In this document: piece by piece, positions 1-11,059 of the stretch
Position numbering within the stretch: the stretch's first letter is position 1
Layout of the letters: the number at the start of each line of letters is the position of its first letter
Origin: Eumeta japonica
Lineage: Eukaryota > Arthropoda > Insecta > Lepidoptera > Psychidae
Direction: 5' to 3'
Length of the DNA: 64,000 bases
NCBI GenBank assembly: GCA_005406025.1
Contig: BGZK01000219.1
Coordinates: forward strand, 434,001 to 498,000
The notes under the pieces: model-generated
Told to the model about the DNA's origin: nothing
The model's input: the letters and a program-made list of their open reading frames with translations, nothing else
The model's database searches: none
Made by a program: the position numbers and the translations under genes

Positions 1-137
1 GTTGAGTGGGAGAGAGACGCAAGGCATTCGGCGGGCCTCTCTCTCGTTCGGTGACTCATCGTTACGTTACCGAGCGTTACACTTTTTCATAAGTGACTCC
101 CAGCCGCAACCTAATTTAAGACGTTGTCACGTCAAAA
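1..137 (-). mobile_element. MITE family D, copy 1 (cut by window edge)
   Basis: This block is a near-identical inverted copy of 8580-8714. It ends at 120-137 with GACGTTGTCACGTC followed by AAAA, the same tip found at two other places in the window. The tip is itself a palindrome, GACGT-N4-ACGTC. The other end lies left of base 1. It has no coding capacity. I infer a non-autonomous DNA transposon, because copy 2 (8580-9011) has a related tip at both ends. The superfamily is unknown and no target duplication can be read. Confidence 0.6.
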
Positions 138-164
138 TTAGTATTTAATAGGAACATGGGATTA

Positions 165-420
165 CGCAAATAATTAGACTAGTCTATCTGCTTGTGTGTC
201 CTTTTATAACTTTAGAACAGTTTGACCGATCTTTTCATTAATATAGCTATTCATGTCTCTATCTCTCTGTGCGTGCGTAGGAGCGTGTGCATGCTTGCGT
301 GTCTGCGTGTGTATAATTTCTAAACCAATAGATTTAATCATAATGCCATTAAATGCATGTTTTGTTACATTTTTGGTTTTATTCTATTCAAACACTGTAT
401 TTTTAATAAATGTAAAACAA
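165..420 (-). repeat. Possible repeat family C copy with GT-rich microsatellite
   Basis: A degenerate GT/GC-rich simple repeat (about 253-312, GTGCGTGCGT, GCGTGTGC) is followed by ATAATTTCTAAACCAATAGA. Read on the minus strand this resembles the segment next to the internal microsatellite of the two clearer family C copies (21620-22640 and 60440-61400). Similarity outside the microsatellite is short, so membership is tentative. The small open frame over the repeat is low complexity and not a gene. Confidence 0.35.
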
Positions 421-740
421 AAATTGAAATTACATTGAAATTGAAACTGAAATATATCGATAGAAATAATCTTAGTTAATAGAGTACGACATTATCGATA
501 TTACTCTGGCCTCTGTAATTCATAAGGTAAGTATTTTGTCTAATACACATAGTACTTAAAAAAAAAACGTACAAAACCGTACGTAGGATAGGCACGTATT
601 TATATACAACTTTGGATCCTCTCTTTCGCGCAGATACTTCAAATGATTGACGCATTAAGCACACATTCCTCTTTCCCGGGTTTTCTCGCGTTCTCCTCGC
701 ACCTTAGTATGTGCGTGATTAACATAAGTGATCACTTATT
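421..740. other. AT-rich spacer, nothing recognised
   Basis: AT-rich unique-looking DNA with only short chance open frames. I see no splice-consistent exon, RNA gene or repeat boundary. Confidence 0.5.
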
Positions 741-1370
741 TGAGTACATTTTTAGGATTCAGCACCTCTAAAAGGAAACTAAGCCCTTATAGGATCATTT
801 AGTTGTCCTTCTGTCTGACAAGACCCTTTTTTTCAGGGACGCGTGGAGATATCAAATTGAAATTAACATGAAATTCTTATGTGCGAGGTTCTTTGAGGCT
901 GTAAAAAATCGAGATCCTAAGTTAACTAAATCAAAAAATACAGCCAAAGTACAAGCATTTGTTTTACTTACGAGTTTCAAAATATAAGGCATAATATTTT
1001 GAAACTCGTAAGTAAATGAAAACCTATAGGATATTTCATATTGACCTAGAATCACGAAACTTGATGAGAAGTAAAATCTCGCAGTAGAAAGAAATGAAAA
1101 AAAAATCTAAAAATCGTTAATTTGTAGACACATCAAATGAAAAAATATTTTTTTAATGATTAAACACATGCACTTGCAATTGGAGTACGGACCTTGATGT
1201 AGGGCCATACATGGGAGCATATTTTGTGACTGCGCTATGAAAACATAGAAAAGATTTGCAAAATTTCCGATATTTTTAAGAAAATTGGAAAAATTTTTGA
1301 GAAAAGAAAATAAAATTCTTAGAATTCCTAGTACCAATATCTCGCTAGCATCGATATCTAAAACAAACAA
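741..1370 (+). repeat. Dispersed lepidopteran repeat, family A copy 1
   Basis: Colinear with 23731-24330. Shared landmarks in order: a start near GGATTCAGCACCTCT, CCCTTATAGGATCA, a GTTGTCC..CTGTCTG stretch, GGACGCGTGGAG, TTTTGAAACTCG, and ACATGGGAGCA. I recognise this as a repeat very common in Lepidoptera. It has no conserved protein and its class is uncertain. The copy contains a perfect 23-bp inverted duplication (963-985 with 994-1016) that copy 2 lacks. Antisense open frames over it are not genes. Confidence 0.6.
963..1016. repeat. Perfect 23-bp hairpin
   Basis: Arms 963-985 and 994-1016 are exact reverse complements around the 8-nt loop AAGGCATA. The right arm is the native family A sequence. 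The left arm is an extra inverted duplicate, absent in copy 2 at the matching place (about 23940-23965). Confidence 0.85.
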
Positions 1371-3985
1371 AAATCACCGAAATTCAATGAATGAAATATC
1401 TACATACTTTATTAACTAAGTCTGTAGTTGGAATACAATATAATAATTCCGTATTCGCATGTGTCCACATTTTTTTATTGTGAAACGATCTCACTTAGTC
1501 TTTTTATTCCGATCCCAGTCCTGCTCGCAATTCCGATCCTTAACCGATGTTGAACTTGAACCGCTTTTGAACACTGCTGTTACCAGTTAAACCATGAGCA
1601 TTTTGTTTTACGATCGTGCAGCGAAGTCGTTTTGTTTATTTTCATAACCCGGCGAAGTGGACCGACGACAGTAATATATTTTTACATCACAGCTTTAGCT
1701 GAAACTATTACGTGATTGCTTTACGGATACGATTATTTAAAAATATCTGATGTCCAATTCTTAAAAAAATCTTCCAAATGAAATCCTCAAAAGTTTTACT
1801 TAGCACAAAAATAAAAACAGTTAACAAAAGTTTTAAAAAATTACCTCGCCTCTTACAATTTCATATTACGTATTCATTATTGGGACAATGAGGAATTCGT
1901 TATTGATTAGGTTAGGTTAATAAGTTTACTGTTGTTTTTCTTTCACGATAAAATTTATGTACTTATGATTATTCACATTTACTTCGCTAATTAAAATTGT
2001 GACTGCGAAACCAGCAATATGCGAGATAATATTCTTACTAAATTCGCTTAATTCTTTATTTCAGTAGTCAAAAGTCTTACTAAGGTTTTGTTTCTGTGCA
2101 CTGCAATTTTCATTTAGAGTAAATACGAGAAAATGAAATTGGTTTATTAATGGATGAAGAAAAAATTAAAATTAGCATATTTCGTAATGAAGTGTAACTA
2201 TAGTATTGAGATTTACATAAAGTATATGTCTGTTAATAACTGTTTGAGAATAGACTTTACCTACTTGGCAGTCGGATTTTTATTTATCATCGTGAGATTC
2301 AAGGCGATCTTGACAAATTTAATAGTTAGGAAAATATGTCAATATTTGTTTATACAAAATTAAATGTTCAAATACCCTTTCATGATTTATGAATAATATT
2401 ATTAGATCCATAAAAACAATATAGCTTTTGCTGTCTACCACTTATCATTAATAATTATATAAAATTAATAAAGTCACAATTTTATATATAGACTAAGCTA
2501 CCCGTGTTGCCTAAGCGTCTCGTATATATTCCGATTACCGTGGAGGTATGGATTTCTGTTACGTTTGTATAAATACTTATGTTTATAGATATGATTTCTA
2601 TATGTGATTTCTATATATGATACAATAAAAATTGCTGTAGTTATTAGCTTAGCCGTCTAAGAGTTGTCTATACCTAAAGCATCCATCTTGTTTTGGGACC
2701 ATTTGGGAAACAAAAAGGAAAACATAATTTATTTAAATGAGTAAAAGTTCACAACCAAGGGTTGTCCCATTATCGGCATAAAGAATAGTGTTAATACAAA
2801 AAATACGACATTATTTCAAACAATATTGAAATCATATAGACCATAAAAAAGCAATATCAATAAATTATAGAATCATTGACCTTTTATGACACGACATTTA
2901 TATTGTCATTTATAAGAGAAGCTTATTATATGATTCACTAAGTTATGTAAAATAAACAATGTAATACCAAGTAGTCGTTTCTTTTTAATATAATTCGTAC
3001 ACAATTTGGCGGCACAATTAACCATTTTCATAATGAAATACCAAGCACGTAATATGCAGAGGTGACAATCCAAGACTGACTTGAGATTTGCTTTGAGATT
3101 AGATTTGCATCTCGTCCGATAGGCCCGAACTTAGGGGCAGATCCAGGGGGCAGGTGGGGGTCATGATCTCCCGAATTGGGTGTTTGTCTATTTGTATGCG
3201 AATTAGAACCTATTCTGACTGAATCTCGACTATGTGACCCCCATTTCTCAAAGGTTGCATCCTCCCTTGCCCGAACTAGACTTTATGCTGCCTCCAAAGG
3301 CCACGCGACGATGTCCTACTTCCATGATGTTTTCTTACAGGCTTAATTTCTACTTCTTTGAAAACTGCTGATAAAAATACGTATAAGTTTCGATACGTAT
3401 TAAGAAATTGGGCATAAAACGTCTATTATAATTTAATAAATATGTAAGTACCTACAAATCTCATGATTATTATTTCAATTTTTATTTTTAAAAATAGATT
3501 GGCTTTAAATAGGACTTTTCCTATTCGTTGTTTTATTAGTTTCAGCAGTCTGAAGTCCAATACCTACCCAGGTGTATATAAATGTTCCCCATATCTCATC
3601 AATCTGTAACCGAAGAAGCACGCGACTTTTATTGGCCTATCTATCCAGCCAATAGAGATCAGCTGCAAAATACTATCATAGAACGCCTTTTTTTTATTAT
3701 AGACTTCATGCAGCGCAATATTTTATTATAACTATTACATAGTCAATTTCTGGATGGTATAAGTTCTTGTTCGTTAGATACATGATATGTAAAAATACAT
3801 AAAGTTACTACTTTCAAGAATTAAGCGACTAAACTTAAATTATAACGACTACAACATCTTGTGCGCCTGTTTGGGTTAACACCAACAATAGATATTCCAA
3901 ATTCTAACCTTCTATGTGAGTTCCTAAGGAAAATTCTATAATAAACAGACGTACATATAACAAACAACCTTTTATCATATCGCAT
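1371..3985. other. AT-rich intergenic DNA
   Basis: Mostly AT-rich with no supported gene. A G-rich patch near 3130-3180 and a C-rich patch near 3237-3290 form the ends of a short moderately GC block that may be a degraded repeat. Open frames here are short, AT-driven and show no domain. Confidence 0.5.
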
Positions 3986-3989
3986 ACAG

Positions 3990-4270
3990 AAGGAGGCGAA
4001 GGCCCAAAATATTAACTCGATATTGCTCTTCATACCTCCCTCGTCTCGATGATATTCATAAAGCTTGTCAAACAACCTTATCGGTTTAGCGTATTTAAAA
4101 TTCGGACCTTCTTCAATATGCCGCCAATTTAGAGTGAATAAGATTTTCTAGGGCGCCCCTCGCCGACCTTTCCCACGCACATTACGCCCCGCAGATTCCT
4201 TTCATTAGCCTACGAGTACTTTCATTCAACCTTTCCACATGGCCGAACCCCTTCAGTGTGCCTTTTTCCG
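3990..4270 (-). mobile_element. RTE-clade LINE, 3' tail fragment (R1)
   Basis: Minus-strand translation from about 4270 gives pieces of the C-terminal end of the RTE reverse transcriptase found at 16-19 kb: a GFGHVERLNES stretch (usually FGHLERMNES), then a KGRPRK-like basic stretch and the terminal region. Frames are broken. It is a 5'-truncated insertion, the usual fate of LINE copies. The matching part of copy R4 is about 18810-19090. Confidence 0.6.
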
Positions 4271-4393
4271 CTCTATATATATACACATATACAATTTTTC
4301 AACTATAGTAGGTACAGAAACCTAAAATCTAAGAAGTTACCAAAAGCAATATTAATTTAGTAATAAACAAATCTCACATTTCTTATGTCAAAA

Positions 4394-5834
4394 TCTATAC
4401 ATATAATAAAATCGTAAACGAGCCTGTACATTAAATATTTTTTCACAAAAACAATTTATACACGTTATACTCATGTTACTGAGGCCAAAATAAAAAACGG
4501 TTTTAGAATATTTGTCCGTTTGCCCGCACACGCCAATCCCAGAAACGACTTCATTGATTTGAATGCGGTTATCACTTAGGTATTGTGACAAGTTTCCAGT
4601 AACATTTAGTGTTTGTTTAAGAGGGTAGTTTACTAATATTTAGAATGTAGTTATGTACCCCACTATCCCTAGTTTGTCCCCATAAGGTCACAACAAAACA
4701 GTGTTACATTGTAATGGACCGAGTCACCGTCTGCGTCGCATCCGCTGATCCCGAGAAGTGCTCAGGGCCGAGGAACAAACAAGCTACCTCGTCCCCCGCC
4801 GTCATAATCTATACAAGCTCCCGGCACCTCCTCTCAGGGCTGATTACGTTGCTTGCATCCGGCGCTGCACACGGCAGACCGACTAGACATATAGTAAACG
4901 CTCCGCACTATTAGTTAACTTGCCTATGTCTAATAAATATATTTTTTAAAAAGAAGATGTCTTTTTAAAAATTATATTTATCGATCAAATTATTTAATTA
5001 TGTAATATTTGTTGGTGGATTATGGAACTGACTTGACGTGAAGACTAAAAGCGAAATCAAAATTAAAATCAGTTAAAAAAACAATGAACTATATACAAGT
5101 CCGCAAAAACTCTATGTCATCTATTTCTTGTAAAACGAAATTTAATATTAATTTATGCGACGCTAGCAAACAATGACGTAATGGGGCACTTGTCTGCTTT
5201 AATTGTGGGTTTTCTCTGTCTAAGCAGCGCTTTAAAACAATCTTCACTCAGACATTTTTATAGTTATTAAAAAACCGCTGTCACTACACTCTTACTCAAA
5301 TAAAAAAGTTTTGTATACAGTAATATGAAAAAATTAGTGAGCTTCTCTATTATAATTGGTTCACAAATAAAAAAAATGTGTTAATTTTCTATCAAAATGT
5401 ATTATATCGATAAAAATGAGCACAAACGTATGGATTTTTTTTTGTGCGATCACCATTGATGTATTTATTGATATAACATATATCTGTGATAGCATATGTC
5501 TGTCTTTTAAGCAACATATACAACAGGTCTGTTGGTCTTTGAAATAACACCCAACTGTCAACAACGGGGAACAGACTTGCACCCATTATAAAAACGAGGA
5601 ATGTCGTATACAAAAAGGCCTTGATGTAAATAAAATATATTTTCTTAAATTAGGAAACAAAAATATACAGGGAACACCTAAAATATCTAAAAGTATATAG
5701 ACATTAAAAATATTTGTCCTATTATTACTGATCTCATAATTAACACACCCAAGTAAAATTCTACTTTATTTACAGAAAAATAATCTAAACAACAACTATG
5801 TAGTCCACGCAAGCAGAGCCGCGGACACAGCTAG
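4394..5834 (+). mobile_element. Non-autonomous Helitron-like element
   Basis: The left end is TCTATACATATAATAAA preceded by A. The right end is GCCGCGGACACAGCTAG followed by T. Helitrons insert between A and T, begin with TC and end with CTRR; lepidopteran elements typically end with a GC-rich hairpin and CTAG. Here the pre-terminal hairpin is eroded. The element makes no target duplication and encodes no Rep/helicase, so it is non-autonomous. It includes a GC-richer block (4710-4914). The ends are inferred from family resemblance. Confidence 0.55.
4710..4914. other. GC-rich block inside the Helitron-like element
   Basis: About 200 bp distinctly GC-richer than its surroundings, open over 66 codons on the plus strand. 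The peptide has no recognisable domain. It may be captured or inserted sequence carried by the Helitron-like element, or a fragment of another repeat. I cannot identify the source. Confidence 0.3.
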
Positions 5835-6539
5835 TGTTATAAATAAATTTTCTTGACGAAATATATTTAACGTATAAATCATGTAGCCATCGTTCAGCAT
5901 TTTTTCCTTTCCTAAATTTTGATTTATCGGACACCCGTACGACCACTGATTTCTCTGTTACAAAATAAAATTAATTTATGTAAAATCGATGTATAATAAC
6001 GTGATTAACACAATCCAAAATTAGATGGACCGGTATCGGACAAAATAGAAAATGCGATATAAAACTTTCACTGCCTCTCATTTTTTACATGAATGTTTCT
6101 TATAGAAGTCTCAAATTTCAGTATTTATGTATATGCCTACGTACGTGTGCGAGTTTCGACACTTCACCATAACTTTTAAACCGATCAACCGCTTTAAATT
6201 ATGTGGTAGGTACAATCTTTAAATTGTTCCGGATGACATAACTTAAATTAAAAATTAAAGAATAATCAAGTGACATAATAAAATAATAGAAAAATGCAAA
6301 GTCAAATAAAGCACGATCATTGTCTAAAACTATACGAGTAGATTGTATATACTACCTAGCCTATAAGATGATTATGTTATAAAAAAAATATTGAAAAATA
6401 AAAATGGCCTCGTAGATCAAGTCGATAAAGGTTTAAATTTCGGTATGCGTCGTATTTACTGTCCATACACATTGACAATAGAAGGAAAACAATTGTGTGA
6501 ATGACTTCATGACTCATCCGTTGATTAATACTAATCGCG
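5835..6539. other. AT-rich spacer
   Basis: AT-rich DNA between the Helitron-like element and a mariner. No gene, RNA or repeat boundary recognised. Confidence 0.5.
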
Positions 6540-6541
6540 TA

Positions 6542-7754
6542 CGTAGGTCACACTTAAAGTTATTATAATCAGCCGTTTTGAAGCTGTAAAATAACAAAAC
6601 ACATATAAATGTAAAAATAAAACTCTTTGCCGACCTTGTTATATATATTGCATTCATGTCTTTTCAAATTGGCGACAAAAAAAAATTGTTTATCTAACGT
6701 TAACATGAATTTAATGCGAGAATATTTTCGTGCAATGGCTTTCTATGATTTTCGTTGTCATTTATACTTACAAGAAGATTATAATAGACTTTGGTTGGCC
6801 TTTGATGATGAATCTCCATCTCTTGCCACTGTTTGTAACTGATTTAACTACTACCACCGTGGTCGCACTAATTTGACTGACGATCTGCGTGAGGGACGTC
6901 TTTCTACGGTGATGACCGAAGTCAACATCAACGCTGTACGTTTCATGATAGAGACTGACAAGAGTGATCTCTACCACCAGATTTATACAAACTCGGACAT
7001 CTATATGAGTGAATGCATAAAATCCTTCATGAATATTCAGGGGTCAGGAAGCTTTGTACTGGGTGGATACCTCATAATTTGACCGAAGCTCAAAAATTCC
7101 ATCATATTGGAGCCGCAAAATGATACAAAGAAAGCTAGATTTACTGTTACGGTCCCGAAACCAAAAGACAGTCTGCTCAGTGGGTTTTCCTTTTATGGAG
7201 TAAAGTAATACGAGGTTGAACCGTCGAAAAAAAATGGTAACCTCTTTCTTCGGAATGACAGGTCATTATACAACAATTGTTTTAGAATATGAAAAAGGAG
7301 TCACTGCAGATTAGTTCACAAACAAATGATTGCCTCTTATTTTGGAAAAAAGTTTGGGAAAAACAACCTCGTACTAGGATTCTTTTTCATCATGACAACG
7401 CCTCACATACCGCTAGACAAACAACTAAAAACTTGGGGACATTAGGAATAGAAATACTGGTTCACCCGCCTTACAGGCCCGACCGTGCAACTACGATTTT
7501 AATTTATTTTCTAAAATAAAAGAACAACTTCGAGGAAAGTGGTTTGCGAACGCCGATGAAGTAATGGCTCCATGTGAAAAGGCTGTCGAAACGACCCTCA
7601 AGATCGAGTGGACAAAGTGTTTCTTTCAATGGTTACATCGAATGCAGCGATGTATTAATTCCGACGGACAGTATTTTTAAAAACAATAATAGTAAAAGTA
7701 ACTTGCTAGTTTGCTCAGTTTTTGATTTTCTAACAACTTTCAGTTTGACCCATG
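6542..7754 (+). mobile_element. Mariner element, subfamily 1 copy 1 (1213 bp)
   Basis: Flanked by TA at 6540-6541 and 7755-7756, the mariner target duplication. The left terminal repeat starts CGTAGGTCACACTTAAAGTT. The right end read inward starts CATGGGTCAAACTGAAAGTT, an imperfect inverted repeat of about 25-30 bp. The terminal repeats and length match the copy at 31887-33103 (1217 bp), so the two belong to one subfamily. The interior carries a broken mariner transposase. Confidence 0.8.
6705..7689 (+). pseudogene. Mariner transposase pseudogene
   Basis: A relic of a DD34D mariner transposase, which cuts and pastes its own element at TA. The N-terminal helix-turn-helix region is readable from the ATG at 6705 (REYFRAMAFYDF, then RGRTNLTDDLREGR). 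A TGA replaces the conserved Trp at 6840-6842. Later frames give the second catalytic block ILFHHDNASHTARQTT near 7380-7425, then HPPYRPD with the third catalytic Asp. The C-terminus (QWLHRMQRCINSDGQYF) ends in a premature stop at 7678, three codons before the family stop at 7687. Several frameshifts lie between, so the copy is inactive. Confidence 0.8.
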
Positions 7755-7756
7755 TA

Positions 7757-8472
7757 TTGATCGATTTCAATTTTCCACACAAACATGAATAATACGTCAA
7801 TAGGTGGAGCAGATTATCGACTTTCGTATCCAAACAATACGAGTTATTGTCTAGAAAACATAAGGCACTCTCTACTCGAACTACTTTTAAGATATTTGAA
7901 CAATCATCTAGCACGTCAAAACTTATATGAATACTATGACATAGTCATAGTGATCAATACTTGTGTTCACTTATTCTCTTCAACGTACTGAAAATTTTGA
8001 CATTTCAACCGTTAATACATGATTGTTGTGCTTTAAAAATTTGGCTGGGATAAATGTTGTCACAAAAAGTGTGAAACAACTGAATTTTTTAAAACAGTCG
8101 AGCAAGATATAGACAGGACTCTCACATCCAGGATTCGGTCTTAACGAACAAAACCTGAAAATAGCTTCTTTTTTAAGTACATTCATGTCTAATTCAGAGA
8201 ATCGGTTGTACCGATGAGAAACATAATGTGTCATGTTCTAATTTTCAATGTCACTCAGTGCTTTTGCTACGTATACCTACAATTGGACCTTCAATTGTTT
8301 TTTTTTTGTCAGATTTGAATCGCCCTACTACTGAAGTATAATCTTACCACAATCTATTTTCTATTTATATATGCTTGACCTTAATCCTCCACGCTAGATC
8401 ATTACACATTGTGGACTGTTGACTACCGCTCTCAAGAATGCGATGCTTGGACAGACAGCTTATCGTACTAAC
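7757..8472. other. AT-rich spacer
   Basis: Between the mariner and the hAT target duplication. Overlapping short open frames occur on both strands, but none has a recognisable domain. No repeat identified. Confidence 0.45.
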
Positions 8473-8579
8473 TGTAGGACCAGTGGCGGCTGTACCTTAA
8501 GTGCGCTCGTGCGCTGAACCACCAATTCAAGATTTAAAAATTACAAAATATTACTTCATCTTTATTTTAAAATTACCAT

Positions 8580-9011
8580 TTTTGACGTGACAACGTCTTA
8601 AATTAGGTTGCGGCTGGGAGTCACTTTGAAAAAGTGTAACGCTCGGTAACGTAACGATGAGTCACCGAACGAGAGAGAGGCCTGCCGAATGCCTGCGTCT
8701 CTCTCCCACTCAACTATGATCGGTCTGCCGCGCGCGCAGCACTAGAGAATTAGTGCATAGCTTGCAAATGTATTGCAAGTTATTGTATGTATATTTGTAT
8801 ATAAATACGTATGTATGTGTAAAGGTAAAAATAAAATTTTGTTAATATGAAATTCAGTGCGAGATTCTTTGTATAAATTAATGTTTTAAATATAATTCTT
8901 TGTATAAATAAATGTTTTAAATTGTTACTATTATTTCATCCTTCTTCCTACTATACGAATGAATATTCACATTAAAATGATTTTACCATTCAAAGTCGTT
9001 GTCACGTAAAA
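8580..9011 (+). mobile_element. MITE family D, copy 2, nested in the hAT
   Basis: The left tip is TTTTGACGTGACAACGTC (8580-8597). The right tip read inward is TTTTACGTGACAACGAC (8995-9011). The first ~135 bp match the inverted copy at 1-137 almost exactly. No open frame of note. It lies within the hAT, so either it jumped in or the hAT lineage carries it. Target duplication not evident. Confidence 0.6.
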
Positions 9012-9507
9012 CTTTCGCCCGTATACCGACTTTACAGGCAACCAAATTTTTAATATTTATTTTTTAAGCATACGTATAAAAAATTAAATTTCCAATTATG
9101 GTGAAACAGTTTGAGCGCTTTACTAAACTATTAAGACTTATTTTCCTGTAAATACAAATTCTCGTGCGATTCGGCGAGCGCACGAGGGCTGCTAGTACAA
9201 CTTGTATGAGATAAGAGTTAATGCGTCTGACCGTGAAACAAAAGACAGTTCATAGAAATGTACCGAGTAAGGAGTCGGTTCTCGAGCGCCGCACGTGCGA
9301 ACCGAAGATTGCCGAGAGCACCCGATTTTGACGAATTGGCCGGCCGGCGTGGGCGCGAGGCGACGGCGGCCATCGTTGACATCTCGACTCGTTATCAGTA
9401 TAGTTTCACTGTATGTGTGACGCGTTAATTATTGTTTGTTTATATTATCGTAATTGTTTTTAGTTTTTGTTTCGATGCTATAATAGAACTTTTATTTTAT
9501 ACTGTGT

Positions 9508-10095
9508 GTGGTGTTAGTGAAAATGAAGATAAACATTGATTATATTAAAGAAAATAACAGAATTTTTCAAAATAATGTGAATATAAAATTGGCCGGACCG
9601 CCACGGCCCTTTTTAAATTTAAAACAAGAGTGCAAATCAAAAAATAAAACATTTACGCGAAGTTTTAAAAGTGAAATGTATAATAGAAAGAAATGGTTGG
9701 GTGGATGTGAGCGTCTTAATGCATTCTTTTGTTTTCCTTGCATTATTTTTGACGGAGAATCGATTTGGACAGAAACTGGAATCAAAGATTTGACGCATTT
9801 GAATGAAAAATTAAAAAAACATGATTCTTCGCAAGTACACCTACAAAATTTAATGAGTTTGTCTGTGTTAGGCACGGTCGGCATTCGTAATCAGCTAGAT
9901 TCTATGTATAGAAGCAATACCCAAAAGAATCAAAACTTTTCTCCGAAACACCATGTCTTAGGATCGGCTAAATGCACTTTCTGTGCTCAGTATTGAAAAA
10001 AATTTATACAATCAATACCCAATTTTAATAAAAAGATGATTGAACATTTCGCTTCAGAAAAATGTCATCGCATTGATTTAGTGTATAAAAAATAA
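9508..10095 (+). pseudogene. hAT transposase (TTF zinc-finger type), internally deleted
   Basis: The 162-codon frame from 9508 encodes the N-terminal TTF-type zinc-finger domain common to hAT transposases of the ZMYM1-like group. Landmarks are RSFKSEMYNRKKWLGG (about residues 51-66), FFCFPC with the metal-binding cysteines (73-78), and KKHDSSQVH (about 102-110). Directly after it, in a shifted frame, comes the C-terminal end of the same protein family (LNALSVLSIEK, then KKMIEHFASEKCHRIDLVYK and a stop at 10093-10095). The RNaseH-like catalytic core and dimerisation region are gone. The protein cannot transpose, but the DNA-binding domain could still be expressed. Confidence 0.75.
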
Positions 10096-10254
10096 ACATA
10101 TTTTATGTCAATTGTTGTTTTGTTGCATTTTCTAATTTTAATATTTGGTGAGCAAGTAAAGTGCACCACCAGTTCGATAACCCATCAGCCGCCACTGTGT
10201 AGGACATGAGTAATTTTATTTAACTTAAATTATAAACTCCACAGTCAATTCGCT

Positions 10255-10335
10255 CGTAAGCAGGATCGGACCTGTTACCTTCTTATTCGAAGACAGCACT
10301 CTTAAATACTGAAGTAACACTGCACTGCTGCAGCA
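10255..10335 (-). repeat. tRNA-like head of a possible SINE
   Basis: On the minus strand GGTCCGATCCT (10263-10273) fits a Pol III B box. A tRNA-like stretch precedes it, with a weak A-box candidate at about 10325-10335. I see no intact tRNA fold with an anticodon stem, so a SINE head is more likely than a tRNA gene. Body and tail are not delimited. Confidence 0.35.
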
Positions 10336-11059
10336 ATGAAATTACTTATTTTTTTATATTACTACAATTTTCTGTATATCACAATCGAAACGTTAATAAC
10401 AATTCCTTAAAATTATTCAATAACGTGACGATGAACCTACTTCAATCAAGGTTTTGTATATCTAATTTAAAAGCGAACAAAGAGACCGGCTACATTCAAA
10501 GTTCTTAAAGTTGTCGGTTGCTATAAATGAAATCAACTATTATTCTCTGTAGAATTCCTTCAGAATTCTGTATTTGTCGACCGAGAAATACTTAAATACA
10601 TGTTAATAAAATTCTATTAGACCGGGAGCCGCTTACTTAGTAAAACAGCTGCTTTATCATAGCGGACAGGTTGATTGTGAGCGATGCGCTTCAAGTTGCT
10701 ACAGAATAATGACGGAGCGAAAGAGTAATTGTCAAACGACGCGCTTCTTACTTCAAACCGGTAGCAGGCTGAAAATGGTGTTCGAGTTGATTTTAATGAA
10801 TGCCCTTAGGTATCGCAAGGAAAAGTTATCGAAGAGAATTATAATAAATTCTACGATCGTTTTTGTGATTACAATAACAAGTTAAAACTTGTAGTATATT
10901 TCGCTTTCAAAGCATTTAACCGATAATATGTTAAAATACGGTAAATGTCCCCCAAAATTCACTCCTTATGATCGGCGACATTACCCGACAGTAGTGGGAG
11001 CGCGCTCTAATTAATACAGTTTTTTTGTATCTGCTATTCGGCAATAAGTATAATTGATT
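10336..11059. other. Unclassified noncoding DNA
   Basis: Mixed AT-rich DNA with a slightly GC-richer portion around 10620-10780. No gene, RNA or recognised repeat. Confidence 0.4.

Larger units (their letters stand above)
8481..10197 (+). mobile_element. hAT transposon with 8-bp target duplication
   Basis: The terminal inverted repeats are CAGTGGCGGCTG at 8481 and CAGCCGCCACTG ending at 10197. The element is flanked by a perfect 8-bp duplication, TGTAGGAC, at 8473-8480 and 10198-10205, the hallmark of hAT elements. At 1717 bp it is far shorter than an autonomous hAT. It holds the start and the extreme end of a zinc-finger (TTF-type) transposase with the catalytic middle missing. A 432-bp MITE (8580-9011) sits just inside the left end. 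The intact duplication suggests a rather young insertion. Confidence 0.9.

Noticed and set aside
4714..4914. A small coding gene of 66 codons
   Set aside because: No domain, and it lies within a Helitron-like element as an isolated GC-rich block.
1..8714. A giant transposon bounded by the inverted repeats at 1-137 and 8580-8714
   Set aside because: The right copy lies inside a complete hAT with its own duplication and has its own second end at 9011, so the two blocks are separate insertions of one MITE family.
10255..10335. A functional tRNA gene
   Set aside because: Only a B-box-like motif and partial similarity are present. No complete cloverleaf could be drawn.
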